The notes under the pieces were generated by a model that had not been told where the DNA came from, did no database searches, and worked only from the letters and a program-made list of their open reading frames with translations. The translations under genes and the position numbers were made by a program. DNA of 64,000 bases from Bagarius yarrelli (lineage: Eukaryota; Chordata; Actinopteri; Siluriformes; Sisoridae): positions 7,027,597 to 7,091,596 of the forward strand of contig VCAZ01000001.1 in assembly GCA_005784505.1 (NCBI GenBank). The letters are read 5' to 3'. Of this stretch, positions 12,636 to 25,369 are shown one piece after another (the first letter of the stretch is position 1; the number at the start of each line of letters is the position of its first letter).

Positions 12636-15600
12636 GGCACTGCAAAGAAAACATACTACATAGTAACCCAGAGCAATTAGTGAGAACAGAAAAAGAGAAC
12701 TTGGCAACATGACCTTTTCTGAACAGACGCAGCACACTGACGGGTTTACCGAACTTCTGTATACCTAATGATGAGTGACAGAGCAAGATATCATTTCATA
12801 ACACACTATATATTACCAGCAGAGTGACGCAATAGAACGGACACTCCTTTTTTTTTACCTAGTAAAAGTCTGCTTTAAATTGGAAATTGTGGGTGTGTGA
12901 ACCAATCTGCCTCTCATGTTAGACTGTTTTAACATAGCTGTTGGGTGAAAATGGAGAACTTGCTAGCAGGTGCACGTTGACAACTACATTTGTACTAAAA
13001 GAAGCTCATATTTATAGTTATAACACTACAGAGAGAATCAGGTGTTTGACATTGGAACTAAAGTTATTTGTCAAAAATGGTCTTTTTACCATAAATACTT
13101 TCGGTACAAGTATTGCATGTAAAACGCTCAGGAAATATAAGGAAACACAACTGACAATAGCAGTATTGCTTATGGAATGAAATAAGAAGAAAACATGTTA
13201 TTAGGAAAATAATCAAGTAAATTATGTAATCCTATAATGGCACATTATGAAGCAAATGATTTTTATACTAAAGCAACTTGAGTTCTTCCTCATCTTTTCT
13301 TAGTTAATAAAAGTTAATAAAATATTAAAACATCCCATCACGTTAAAACAAAGTACACAGCGCAAACCTGTCTCCTTCTCATGTCAGAAAAGATACGTTA
13401 AAAAGCACTGACACCCAAAATTCCTTTAAGAAATAGTCTAAAATAGTCAAAAAAGTCTAAGGTACAAGTTTCGGTTTAAGTGTTAGTACCAAAACGAAAG
13501 GACAGGGATTTTCAAACAGGTTTGCTAAGATAAACTTACAGCTCACCCAAAACTGTCTGACCAATCCAAAAAATCGAGTATTAATTGAGATGAATCTTAC
13601 TATTATCCAGAACTGGTAACGACTAGAGTAATTGCAACACAAGTGGCACACCCTTTTTGCCCCGGTCTGTACTTTCAGTTTTGGAATAACCTCTTAAAGA
13701 AGAGTATAAATTAGTCATTAGACAAGAATGTGATTTATTTATTTATTTTAAGCACAAATTTAATATATGTAACTTTGTACTTCTTACATAAATATGATTT
13801 TAAATAAAAATAGAAAATGTCTGTTCCTACCAGGCTTCTTTGCCACACTAGGTACTCATGGGGTATCATTAGCTTGCACTGCCTCGGTCGTGACTTTGCA
13901 AAGCACTCCTGCATCAGCGGTTGTTTACTTGTGTCATGACTCAGCTGTTTTATGGCTGCCCCCGAATTAAAAGATGGATGCGTCTGTGTTTAGGATGTGA
14001 TAAACCCTGCAAGCAGTAAAAGGCTGCAAATCAGGTTCAGAGAGGAGACGGACAACATGCTGTTCGATGTGCAAATGGCTCACATTGATCCGTTTGTGTG
14101 CTTTCCTTCTTCACCGCATTCAGAGCCATCAGACTTCTACTACAGAGTTTTAGAGACATGGTGTGGTTTGAATATGGGATGAGGCCCGCTTTTCCTGTGC
14201 CTAAGATAGCCCAGTGAAATTGACCCGATTTTCACTTGGCCCAAAAGGCCTTGTTCTTTAAGAAAACAAGCGACTCGTCATTCCCCCCTTTTTCCTGTAC
14301 TGCGGAGGACAGTCCAGCATGTTGGAATTTGTTAACACTGTGTCCTCATTTCCTAACTAAAGCCCTGCCAAAGTCTGCACATGACCCATTACCGCTAATT
14401 CAGAACAACACAAGATGTTCTGATGGTAGGGCCAATGATTATTTCATATTACGAGAAATGTTTAGCTAATGCCGGCCAAACTGCAGGACAGCAGAGCGTC
14501 TTTGGCACACGATTTGCCAAAATAATAAATAAAAGAAACACGATTCACAGTGCAGTTTGTTTACCAATTGTGACTAGAATGTAGGGGCTTTTTTGAGGGA
14601 ATTACGAAACATTGTTATGAAATTTTGTTGGTAATTCCCACTCAGGTTGGCGGAGTGGCCAAGTTACAGTTTAGGAATTTTGGAAAAACATGCTCTGAGA
14701 ATGTGTGAATGATGCACTGCAATGGACTGGAAGGTGTAATCCTACCTCACTCCAAGTGGTCCAGGGATAGATCCTGGATCAGCTAAAACTAGATCAGCCT
14801 ACTAGCTAGTGTTTACTTGTTCCACAGAAGTGACAAACCCGAAATGGAAAATGCTGACAAATGGTTTCTTTTGAGACTTCTTCTTAACGTGTTTGGAGAC
14901 AGTACACAGACTTACAAACGACATAACCAAACTCATTTATATAACTGAGCATCTGAGGGGTTTAGGAACTTGTTCAAGGTCCCAGGAGTGTGATAGTCTT
15001 GTGAATTAATCCCACAAACTTTTAAGCAGCAGTCCTAAGGTTTAAGTTATGTCTTATCTTAACTACTGAGCTACAACTTGCCACGAGTGGCTTTTGTCCC
15101 CATATTTACCAGGAAATAAGACCATCTTTTTCATTCAGATATTCCTACCCAACAACTGTCATGCCAGTCATGAAGAAAAACCTCAAACAGCTTCAGGGTA
15201 TTCCACACAAGACAGAGACTGAAAGTACACAAGTTCAGAAACAGGATTTTACTGAGCTGTGTGCCAGGATTTTACTGACCTGTGTGCTGTCCTGTTTCTG
15301 CAGTGCTAGGTTTTGTTGTCTATCCCAGCTGAGAGCCTGCAACAGGTTGTGCAATAGGAACATCTTGTTCTTTTCGCTCTCTTGCAGTAAAAGGATTTTT
15401 GACCAAGTATCTACCAAGTCAAGCTTGTGTTATTACTGTGTGAAACCGTATCCCTCTTTTACAGCAACCACATTCAAAGCTGTGGTTTGTCCTTCCCTTT
15501 CTCCCGTTTACTCTTTCACAAGCAATCACATGCCAGGTCTTGATAGATGTGGGGTTGAATAGGTAGCATGAAGCGCCCGTAGAGAGTTTCTCTTTGTAAG

Positions 15601-15849
15601 GGGGCATTTTGAGAGAGATGTGATTTCACATCAAGTGAAGCACAAGGTCCAGAACTGTGCCAGCTCTGCTTGCCTGGCCACATTCCTCTTCTATTGAGTG
15701 CTTGGGAACCAATGCAAAGTGGAGCGCAAATACTGCCCAGCCCAAACTGCTGGGGGGAGATTTTAAAAGTTGTGTGGGTAATAATATTGACAGAATTGCA
15801 GTTTAATAATTTTTTTTAAGTCTTAACCATGAAGGAGAGTTTGGAATCT
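12636..15849. other. Intergenic, no gene recognised
   Basis: Contains open frames of up to 133 codons (15,161-15,562) that match no family known to me and have no exon-like borders. The 13,860-14,500 part is less AT-rich than its surroundings and could be conserved non-coding DNA, but this cannot be judged from one sequence. Confidence 0.45.
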
Positions 15850-16115
15850 GATTGATTGCTTTTATGGACAGGTGTCTTCTTAAGGTGTCTTTGTAATGTT
15901 TGTATTGTTTATTGCACTGTCTGTTTCTGCACTGTCTGCACTAGGTTGCACACATGCACTTTATGTCTATCCTGTTTAGTGGCTCTTTGTTGTTTTGTGG
16001 AATTCTTTGTTTTGTGTAGCACCAGGGGGTCCTGGAGAAACTTTTTCATTTCACTGTGTACTGCATCTGCTACATATGGTTGAAATGACAATAAAGCTCC
16101 TTGAACTTGAAGTAA
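15850..16115 (+). mobile_element. 3' tail of a non-LTR retrotransposon (probable)
   Basis: The block contains tandem-like 'tgcactgtctg' words and ends with 'gttgaaatgacaataaag' followed by 'ctccttgaacttga'. I recognise this as the 3' end of a common fish retroelement ('...ttcactgtgtactg...'). There is no reverse transcriptase in front, so it is a strongly 5'-truncated copy. Confidence 0.5.
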
Positions 16116-17545
16116 GGATTTGAGATTAGGATTTAATAGAGTGCCCCCAATCCCAGCTTGATACCTGTAAAAAAAATCTAGGAGCCTTAAATGTTGCTGA
16201 TTAATCAGGTATCAAATACTTATTTTAAAATTACACACTGTTAAAATTACAGACTGAAATTAAGAAATTATTATTATTTGTCAAACAAACAAAATAAGCA
16301 GGGGATCTATATGAATTAATGTTTCCCCCTCACCGTATATGCTTAGTCTGTGAACCAGTTGGGAGATAAAAAAACAAAACTTTTTTCCCCCCCAAGTTCC
16401 TTCTATGCACCTTCGTCCACAGGCTTTTGGTTTTTAAAGGCAGGAGGGTTGGGAATCACCGCTACCAAAAGGGTCAACTTCTTGCACCCATTTTTTCCGT
16501 AAAGTTTGCAGCAACTGAACATACTCACGTTGATGCTCAGGAGCAACACACTACCTAAAACAAGATCGATTAAGCAATGCAACTTCATCTCGGCGCACAA
16601 CACAAAATGAATTCGATTACATCTTTTTTCGGACTAACAAAAAGTGTGCAAATAAACGGTGGCCACAATGAACTTATTTAAAACAACCCATAATTATAAG
16701 TACAAAATAGTTCTCTAACAAAAAAAAAAAAAACTTCTAAAGATACATTTGGAAGCAGTAAGTCATGTATTTATATAAAATACTTCAAGCTGCAGAGGTC
16801 TGTGGTTAAATGCTTTTAAAATCAGTTTAAAGACCTCTTCTGTTTAAAGGTTTTTTTGGTTGATGGTTAAAGATGTAACTTGCTGATTAAAAACAGATTT
16901 CTATAACAACTCGGCTTGTAAAATCAGTAATAAATAGCTTGTAAATTTGAACAGCTGGTTGTGTTTGTGCAAGTGGCGAGTTAGCTTTTCATGCTAGTTT
17001 TTCTGTTAGTGCTAGCATGCGACATGGGTTTAATTGTGCATCTTAACATTTTTGGTTTGGTTCTGACCTTAATGTGTGGACAGAACAAGCTTTTCTCTTT
17101 GCAGTTGTAAAAAGGTAAAGCAATCTGTGTGACGGAAAGAAAAGTAACGCTTTAATGCTAATCTCCACATTACTAACTGGCATAATGCAAATACTTAAAG
17201 CAGGACATTTCACTTGATATTAAGTTGCAAATTGAAGTAAAATCATGCCAACTTTACGAAGACAGCAAACACATACATAAATCTAATCATTATAACTCAC
17301 AATTTTGTTATAATTGAAATCTGATCTTGTCTATTTTGGTCTTTTGTATACAAGAAAAGATAGTCGTTAGAAGGTGCAGTGGGACATCCTGCTAGCACTG
17401 AAAGTGTCTTTCCCACGGCTACCGAACGCATGAACGTGCACAGACAACATTACTACATACATGTTTAAAAGAAATACTGCAACCCTGGTGTCATCTTTCA
17501 GACGCTTTAACTCCTTCAGTAAACTCCATAGGTTAAAATTAAATA
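16116..17545. other. Intergenic, nothing recognised
   Basis: AT-rich. A C-rich homopolymer lies at about 16,385-16,393 and an A13 run near 16,720. No supported gene. Confidence 0.5.
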
Positions 17546-17547
17546 AA

Positions 17548-17765
17548 GGGGTTTGTCACATAGACTTTACAGCCGAGTGAAATTTGTTTCTTCGCATATC
17601 CCATCTTAGAAAATTAGGGTCAGAGCACAGGGTCAGCTATGATACAGCGTCTCTGGAGCAAAAAAGGGTTAAGGGTCTTGCTCAAGGACCCAACAGTGGC
17701 AGACTGGTGGTAGTGGGGTCAAACCCAGGTCTTCCAGTCAACATATGCTGACAGGCAGGTAGAAT
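17548..17765 (-). mobile_element. SINE subfamily B, tRNA-derived
   Basis: Reversed, the right end carries a B-box-like GGTTTGACCCC, followed by the core 'ccactgttgggtccttgagc' and 'aagacccttaaccc', then the B-type tail with 'gctgtatcatagctgaccc', 'gatatgcgaaga' and a terminal 'gacaaa'. The other copies are at 21,960-22,140 and 56,735-56,965. Confidence 0.75.
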
Positions 17766-17875
17766 GTTTTTAGACCCTTTTGATTAGACAAAAATTTTAG
17801 TTCTACACATTTCACAGAACATATAAAAACATAATACACATTTAGCCTGAATTTTTTTTTTTAAGATTGCAATCA

Positions 17876-18046
17876 GGATGTGAAGTGGTAGCACAGTGGT
17901 TAAGGTTTAGGACTGCTACTTCAGGGTTTGATTGGCACTGTTGGGCCCCTAAGCAAGGCCCTTAACGCCTAATTGCCCAGTTGTACAGATGAGATGAATG
18001 TAAGTCACCCTGGATAAGGGCGTCTGCCGAAAGGTGTAAAGAACGC
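17876..18046 (+). mobile_element. SINE subfamily A, nearly full length
   Basis: Plus orientation. It has an A-box-like 'tggtagcacagtgg', a B-box-like 'gggtttgattggc', the core 'cactgttgggcccctaagca', and the A-type tail 'ggataagggcgtctgccgaa'. Expected to derive from a tRNA with RNA polymerase III promoter boxes. The body has diverged little from the other copies. Confidence 0.8.
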
Positions 18047-18049
18047 AGA

Positions 18050-19080
18050 ACAAAAAATGTTTTGGAGACAATTATGCTCTGTTGCTCGTTTCCTGTTAAA
18101 TACTTGACTGAAAAAATTTCATGAAGTCATTAGAACGTCTTTATTAATTATTATATTACTATTATTATATATTTCTTATTATAAAATGATATGTTTGCCA
18201 AGTCATGATGCGTCTGTGCTGTTGTTTGGATGGTGAGTGGAGTAAAATCTGTGTTTCTGTGCTGCTGATATAAGCAGAGTGTCTCTGTTTAGCACTGACA
18301 GACTTTAAGCACTGATGTATTTTGGTCTGTTGCGCAGTTTAATTCTGCTTTACGCTGCCTTTCTCTGTTCTCTTACTCTCCCATCTCACTTCCCCAGTTT
18401 ATTTTCCATATCTGACTGCCCTAATCTTCTCGTTTGCGTTTTTAAATGTGTCTTATCTCTTTTGTTTCTACTATATATGACTTCTTGGTAAGCTTCCTGC
18501 TCGCTCATTTCAACCCTTCCTCCCTCGGTCTCTGTCTCTGCACCACAGTAATGGCAGCAACCTCTGTTTCTGCATGGCTTTTTTTTCTCCTGCGTCACTG
18601 CTCACCGATGTCGAATGCAAACACACACGTTCGCATAAGAACAGCAGATGCGTGATCACAAGCATGCAAGAGGTTTTCACAGCAGAGACCTGTTTGGATC
18701 ACAGACATTTCTATAATAAGCATGGGTTCTATATTTGATGTATAGCCGGTGATTTTATATAAAGTGCTGATACGATTAAATACTTTTGACTATAACTTGG
18801 TATGCGGCAGAAAAAGCCTATTTTAAACAGAACAAACTGTGGTGAGTCAAAACAATCGTACAGCAACAGGACACGTATGTATGTATTATATATAATACAT
18901 ATATAGCAACTCCTATATCTCACTCCTATAGCACGGTAATCACACCCACACCTACCGGATTTAACAAATCTAAATAACACCAAGGTCCATGTTTAACACA
19001 TCGAGTCTTTACCTAGAAAATGGTTCTTTTAGAGTCGTTATGTTTTTTTTAGGGTGTTTGATCTAGGATTTGTCATATAT
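18050..19080. other. Intergenic, nothing recognised
   Basis: AT-rich, with a short TATA-rich palindromic patch near 18,885-18,905. No gene. Confidence 0.5.
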
Positions 19081-19083
19081 TTC

Positions 19084-19086
<3 letters not shown>

Positions 19087-19149
<63 letters not shown>
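19087..19149. repeat. (TA)n microsatellite
   Basis: An uninterrupted run of about 31 TA units, followed by a shorter imperfect one. A self-complementary tract able to extrude a cruciform. Confidence 0.97.
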
Positions 19150-19151
<2 letters not shown>

Positions 19152-19283
19152 CATATATATATCAAATGCTTCGTCAGGTTTGACTCATCAGAACTCAAAG
19201 CAGCTTACAGCATGTCAGCTGACATCTAGCTGTGTAATGCTCCTGAACTGGACAGGGCGAATGCAGGAACGGTGCGTTATTGT

Positions 19284-19651
19284 TAGGGCTGTGTATTGGT
19301 AATGGCATTACAATACCATACATAGGACGACCCATGGGTCACGATACAACGCGTCATGATATATTGCAATACTTTTCAAATTTTAATGTAAACCGGAGGC
19401 ACTCTTATTTTTTCTGCCACGTTTGCTTCAGAGACAATGGCCGAATGTGTCAGCTATAACTACAGGAGCTGAGAGAGAAGTCCTTTGACACACACTGAGG
19501 GTCATTATCAATGAGCTAAATATTAACGTAAACGTACATAGATTTAAGGCGCAATTTAAATATGTATTGATGCTAGAGTTTAAAATATCAATATACGATT
19601 GTGTAAAAAAATTGTGGTAGTTAGCTGTATTGATATTTTTCTACAGCCCTA
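19284..19651. mobile_element. Non-autonomous hAT MITE with target-site duplication
   Basis: A 368-bp element bounded by perfect 9-bp inverted ends TAGGGCTGT ... ACAGCCCTA. The 8 bases on the left are GTTATTGT and on the right GTAATTGT, a target duplication with one mismatch. The interior has no coding capacity. It is a typical short hAT-type MITE. Confidence 0.8.
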
Positions 19652-19659
19652 GTAATTGT

Positions 19660-21955
19660 AATAGATTATTAGCGGTTACTATCCATAAAATATTTATAAA
19701 GGTCCCCTTTAGTTCTTATTACACACACAAACATACACGGAGTAAATCCTCAACTAGCAGACAAAAAAAAAAAGTCACATTAGCGACCCTGCTTCTATTG
19801 TTCTTCAGAATGTTAGACATGCCTGGCTCAGAAGGAACCGCTCCAAGACCCAATCTACTTAATAAAGAAATGTAAAACACCGCCAGGTCTGAACACAGGC
19901 CAAACCACCTTATTAATGTTCAGCAGAAAAAGGTGCTCAGGATAAGGAGAATGTCAGGCTTATCACTTTAATATTTATAGTTGCCTGGGGACACAAACGC
20001 AACTCCTGCATCTTAGGGACTTTCGCAAAGTAACGTTTTGCTTTCATATGTAACTACACACCCTATCGAGAAAAATAACAAAATCGAATAATCTTACATA
20101 TTTTTCCTAACAGGAGAAAAAAGATTGTATAGACTTTCTGTAACGTTTATCCTAACATCCTGTTCTTTAATGATTGCAGATCAACGACAGACACCGAGTT
20201 TGAAAAAGAGCAACAAAGGGAGTGGCCATCAACAGTAAAGGTGTTGCGTCATTTATGAACAATTCATTCATTGTAAACTAATCGCTAATACGAGTCCTTT
20301 TAGAGAGTGATTTGTTCATTTTGTTTTGCCTGCGCATGCACAACATCCGAAGGGTTTGGTACGGGAAACATTGTTAGTCAAATTAAATCAAATCCCTGTC
20401 ACACACCATGTACACATCGGTGATGAAACTCGTAGTTAGTTAATCTGCCGAGTCATCTTTTTATCAAAGTGACAGCCTCAAAACAAAAATAAAAAGCTCG
20501 AGTCTTTGTGCTCAATCTGAGCTTAATCTACTGTTGCCTTCAATTTGGCCTTCATTGATTTATATTTTGCCTTATTCTAAATATGATCAACGTTTGCATA
20601 GGTGTGTGGAGGAAATTTGGCTATTAACACGTAGCGTTGTAATTCCGTTCTGCTAAAATGAACAGATGACTCCCGGGGAAAAAAAGTTTCATTTATTTTG
20701 CTGAACAAGATCAGAGTCGGTTAAATGATCCAAACTTTCCATTACAAGTTACAACATGTTAGTAAAAAAATTAATTGGGTTTAGTCTGATTGTTTTTGGT
20801 TAATTATAGGTAAAGACGATTAATAATGCGATTAAAAACTCCATGTTCTCAGGAAGGCCCCAAATTTATCATGTGTTACTTGCGTTTACAACACTTAACG
20901 CGTCAAAGGCATTCTGTTTATCTTGATAGATCAACAGACGCTACATCATACTCAATTTATAACACAGCCGAAATAAAGGCAAGGCAGCAAATGCAATAAA
21001 ACAGCGTGTAAATGCGCTTCGGTGGTCATGGGATGGCCAGGGGGGCCCTAACATAATCTTTTTTTTTGTTCTACAGTCACTGCCGATGTTGGTGCAGACT
21101 TACTGCACTTGTGCAGGTTATATTAGTTTTTAAACTATCAGATCGCATATGGAATATTGCATTATTTAGCACGCTATCAGTTATCGCATTTATGTTTAAT
21201 ATCGTGCAGCTCTATCAGTGTCACGTTTGCAAATTTGTAACTATATTTGTAAAAAGATACAAAGTTAAAATTGAAGGTTAGGATCAGTATCAGGTTTCAT
21301 CCCGTCTTCAGTTCTTTACAGATCCTCATTTACAAGTTTATTAATGACTGCTCTCATCTAGGACAAGCAGGGAAATTTACAATATTTCACAATAAAATCT
21401 ATAAAATTTATAAAACTTAAAATATGTGAGGGGATTTTGCATTAAATTATCCTACCCAGTAGACCTGACTGAAGTTCCTGAAGTGGCTCTGGACCTAAAC
21501 ATCCAGTTTGACCTGTATTTTTCCCCCTCATTTCCATTCGATTTGTTTATGTGCCAGTATGTTCCCCGATCTAGTCCTCCCCCTATTACACAAAAGCCAC
21601 CAAATGGATAGGGTGACCTCGGCTTCCTAGATTCGAGGACCAACCACTACATCTAAGACTTTTGCTCTAGCGGATGATTAGACTAGAAAGTGCATTCTAC
21701 CCTTTTACAGACCCCCATGATTGGCCAGCATGATAGCACTATGACTGACCAGAAAGAATACCGCCATTTGTTTTGCCAAGACAATCTAAGCAATATGTCT
21801 CTCTTTGGGACATTGGGATTTTTTTGGGACATTTTTTTAAAATAAATAATTTACCAAATAGACTCCAGATGTTCAGAAGTTCAGTGTATAAACACATTCA
21901 TTTTAATTCTACAAGGTAAATGAATAAAGCTAATAAAGATGGATGGCATTAAAGA
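19660..21955. other. Intergenic, nothing recognised
   Basis: About 2.3 kb of AT-rich sequence without a supported gene, repeat or RNA. Confidence 0.5.
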
Positions 21956-21959
21956 TGGG

Positions 21960-22140
21960 TTCAACAAGCCCACCTCCGGCAAGTCAACCACTGTTGGGTC
22001 CTTGAGCAAGACCCTTAACCCCTCCTGCTCCAGGGGCGCTGTATCATAGCTGACCCTGCGCTCTGACCCCAACTTACTAAGATGGGATATGCGAAAAATG
22101 CATTTCATTGGCTCTGTACATGTACCCTGCACAATGACAA
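21960..22140 (+). mobile_element. SINE subfamily B
   Basis: Plus orientation. It carries the core 'caaccactgttgggtccttg', then 'agcaagacccttaacccctc' and the B-type tail 'ggcgctgtatcatagctga', 'gatatgcgaaaa', ending 'gacaatgaattgaat'. The tRNA-like head is mostly worn away. Confidence 0.75.
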
Positions 22141-22144
22141 TGAA

Positions 22145-23000
22145 TTGAATATACTTATATACTTAAATACCAGGTTTCCTTTGTGGCGTGTTGTTTTCGC
22201 TATTTGATCTCTTTTTCTTTGAAAAAAGGCAGAATCTCCATTCTGCCTTTTTTTTACACAGATAATAATAATAAATGATAATAATAATAGTAATAATAAT
22301 AATCTTATAGAACCTTATTTAAACCATTTTATTAACCAGACAATACACTGCTTTGATTTTCATCTTTTATCCAGTTCTTGGTTTATCTAGGTTATTGTTT
22401 TGCCCCGAAAAACACAGACCAGATCAAAACTGTGGCCATGTAAACCCATTGGGTGGCTGTTCTACTAATAGGAATACTGACGTGTAAAAATATGTCTGAG
22501 TAACATTTTACAAACAATCCAAAACACAAAAAAATCCAAGAAAACAATGCCATATTGCTCGTTTAGCATGCTGTTATCTAGGAAATCTCCATGGCCAGTT
22601 TATCTGCATTGCTTGGATGTCGGCCTTGGCATTGAAACACTTTAGATAAGCTATTTTTAATTATAAACTTAAACTAACAGGGAAGCACCACTTTCCGTAG
22701 GATCAGATAGCCGAACTCTGCGCATATCCGACATTGAGCTGATATTGTGATTTCCTCAGTAACTCTCGCAGACTCGGGTGTGCAAAATGACAGATACACA
22801 ATATTAATGTTTTCAACAGGTTTATATACAATTTTGTCCTGTCCCCATAGATTTTAGGTGCAGTCACTCGAGCCAGCTCGTTGACTGGTAGGTTATGCAA
22901 ATATGAATGCCTTCCTGTGGTGTCTACTCTCTGTCTGTGTCTGTCTCTCTGTCTTTGTGGCCACCGGGCACCACACTTTACCCATGTGTTGCACACGTTC
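22145..23000. other. Intergenic, with an ATA-rich patch
   Basis: An interrupted (ATA)n tract lies at about 22,262-22,303, preceded by 'aaaaaaggcagaatctccattctgcctttttt' at about 22,223-22,254, a perfect small inverted repeat with a 14-bp arm. No gene. Confidence 0.55.
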
Positions 23001-23004
23001 TAGC

Positions 23005-23155
23005 TCCAAAGACATCAGCAAATGGCGGCGTCACACCTTTTATCCAACTGAGCAGTTGAGAGTTAAGGGACATACTCAGGGGCCCGGCAGTGGCAGCTTG
23101 GGAATTAAACCAACGATCAGCAGCCCAACACTATAATCACTGAGCTACCATTTTA
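23005..23155 (-). mobile_element. SINE subfamily A, degenerate
   Basis: Reverse orientation copy: remnants of the tail ('atccaactgagcagttgaga'), the core ('aggggcccggcagtggcagc') and the tRNA-like head ('aatcactgagctacca'). Confidence 0.65.
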
Positions 23156-23159
23156 CAGG

Positions 23160-24060
23160 TTTAGGTTAACACAATGAAAACACAAACCTTTGAGAAAGTT
23201 GATAATAAGCATGTTAAAATATACGCTTGAACAGATACTGATAAACTGCCCAAAATATTTTTTTATTAAAAAATTCATATAATAAATTCTCTAAAATAGG
23301 GAAAAACTACTTCTAGAGAAAAATATTTAGGTTTCCAAAACAGCAGTCATTTTTATCACAATTAAAAACTGCAAACTACAAAATTACACATTGCAAAATA
23401 AAATAATAATAATAAATTAAAAAATTAATTGACATTAATTAAATGTCGATTAAACGCCGGTAAATACCTCACTGAGGAATCAGACTTCTATCCGTCTTAT
23501 GCGCAGTTTGTAATCCTACTTGCGCACAGCGCGTGTGTGTCGGTTCCGCTTCTCCCTGATGTGCACTGATGACGCCGGTACTAAAAGAAACCCCAAAACA
23601 TCGCAACTTACGAAAGTGCGTCCGTTTTCATACGCCATTCGGACTAAAACTTACATGAATTCGATCTAAATGACCCGCACTGGTTCATAAACATCGTCAT
23701 TAACCACAGCCTGCGGTGTGTGTACGTGTTTGCAGTCGGGTTTTTTGCTCTACATGCGCCCTTAAGAATCAGGAATCGGTTCTTTAGAAAAGAGTCTTTG
23801 GTGTATCCAGCGAATCCGATTCACAAGGACGAATGAACAGAAAGGGGTAAAAACAGCCAACTTTTATCTGTATGATATGTTTGCAGTATTTGGTTTTCTT
23901 TTTTTTTTCTGATGTCACATACTGTCCTATTGACCTTTGAATTATATTACAGCTAACAAATTTATGTTTTGACAACGTTTTCAAGCAGTGTTTTAGAAAA
24001 AAAAGATTTGAAATGTAGATTTCAGTTTGTTTAATGTTGGTGGAATGTTATTTTACGGTT
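23160..24060. other. Intergenic, locally GC-rich at 23,450-23,770
   Basis: The 23,450-23,770 part has more CpG than its surroundings ('cttgcgcacagcgcgtgtgt') but no exon-like structure. No gene is supported. Confidence 0.4.
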
Positions 24061-24064
24061 ATTC

Positions 24065-25065
24065 TATGGTGGTGTTACAAGAAAGCTTTCTCCAAACCTT
24101 CAGGTCCCAATAACATCATAAGCATGGTCCAAGAGATTGTTCCAGGAGGGTTTTCTCCAAACATTATATAAACCTTCAGCTACAAATAACATCATAAGCA
24201 TGGTCCAAGAGATTGTTCCAGGAGGGTTTTCTCCAAACATTATATAAACCTTCAGCTACCAATAACATCATAAGCATGGTCCAAGAGATTGTTCCAGGAG
24301 GGTTTTCTCCAAACATTATATAAACCTTCAGCTACAAATAACATCATAAGCATGGTCCAAGAAATTGTTCTAGGGACGTTTTATCCAAACATTATATAAA
24401 CCTTCAGCTACAAATAATAACATCATAAGCATGGTCCAAAAGATTGTTCTAGGAACATTTTCTCCAAATACTATATGAACATTCAGATATGAATAACATC
24501 ATAAGCATGGCCCAGGAGATTGTTCTAGAAACGTTTTCTCCAAAATATTATATGAACACACAGGTACCAATAACATAATAACCATGGTCCAAGACATTGT
24601 TCTAGGAACGTTTTCTCCAAATACTATATGAACATTCAGATATGAATAACATCATAAGCATGGCCCAGGAGATTGTTCTAGAAACGTTTTATCCAAATAT
24701 TATATGAACATTAAGGTATAAATAACATCATAAGCATAGGCCAAGAGATTGTTCTGGGAACGTTTTCTCCAAACATTATGTAAATCTTCAGGTAAAAATA
24801 ACATCATAAGCATAGGCCAAGAGATTGTTCTAGGAACGTTTTATCCAAATATTATATGAACATTAAGGTATGAATAACATTATAGGCATGGCTCGAAAGA
24901 TCGTTCTAGAAACGTTTTCTCCAAACGTTATATGAACATTCAAGTATGAATAACATTGTAGGCATGGTCCAAGAGATTGTTCTGGGAATGTTTTCTCCAA
25001 ATATTATATGAACATTCAGGTATAAATAACATCATAATCATTATTTAAAAAAATGTTTTATCTTA
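24065..25065 (+). repeat. 76-bp minisatellite, about 13 units
   Basis: The anchor word 'catcataagcatgg' (with variants) recurs at 24,114, 24,190, 24,266, 24,342, 24,421, 24,497, 24,574, 24,650, 24,726, 24,802, 24,878, 24,954 and 25,030. Spacing is 76 bp except for one step of 79 and one of 77. Units 1-3 are almost identical and later ones diverge. Each unit also carries 'ccaagagattgttc', 'ttttctccaaa' and 'attatatgaac' or 'attatataaacc'. Confidence 0.95.
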
Positions 25066-25369
25066 ACATTTGGACATCTTTTGAAAAATGTGGGATAAAG
25101 TTGTGGGAACGTTTCTTGTTAGCTGGAATGAAGGTTACAAATATGCTAATTAGCTAGTAGCCTAATTAACCTTCAATGGGAACAGTCAACACGTCAAAAC
25201 GTCTAATCTAATCTACACTTTTATGGCCATCCATATAATTATTAGATATTTACTTTTCGCAATATTACGCGCTCTAAATGTTTCACATCAAAAGAATCAC
25301 AACGCTCGATTCACTCTGTTCAAACGAACCGATTCAGTGACTCGTCATATGCATCGCTGTATCAGCGCA

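Noticed and set aside
11925..12786. Long Ser/Leu/Phe-rich open frames on the minus strand (187-254 codons)
   Set aside because: They lie over the polypurine tract. A polypyrimidine strand has almost no stop codons, and three overlapping frames are open at once, which no real gene would show.
15161..15562. 133-codon open frame
   Set aside because: No known family, no exon-like borders, composition like the surroundings, and a similar-sized frame on the other strand.
17876..18046. Genuine tRNA gene
   Set aside because: The A- and B-box-like words belong to the SINE head. No complete cloverleaf was recognised, and the same sequence recurs with a SINE body in many places.
24065..25065. CRISPR-like array
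   Set aside because: The whole 76-bp unit is repeated without unique spacers, and the host is a vertebrate. It is a minisatellite.
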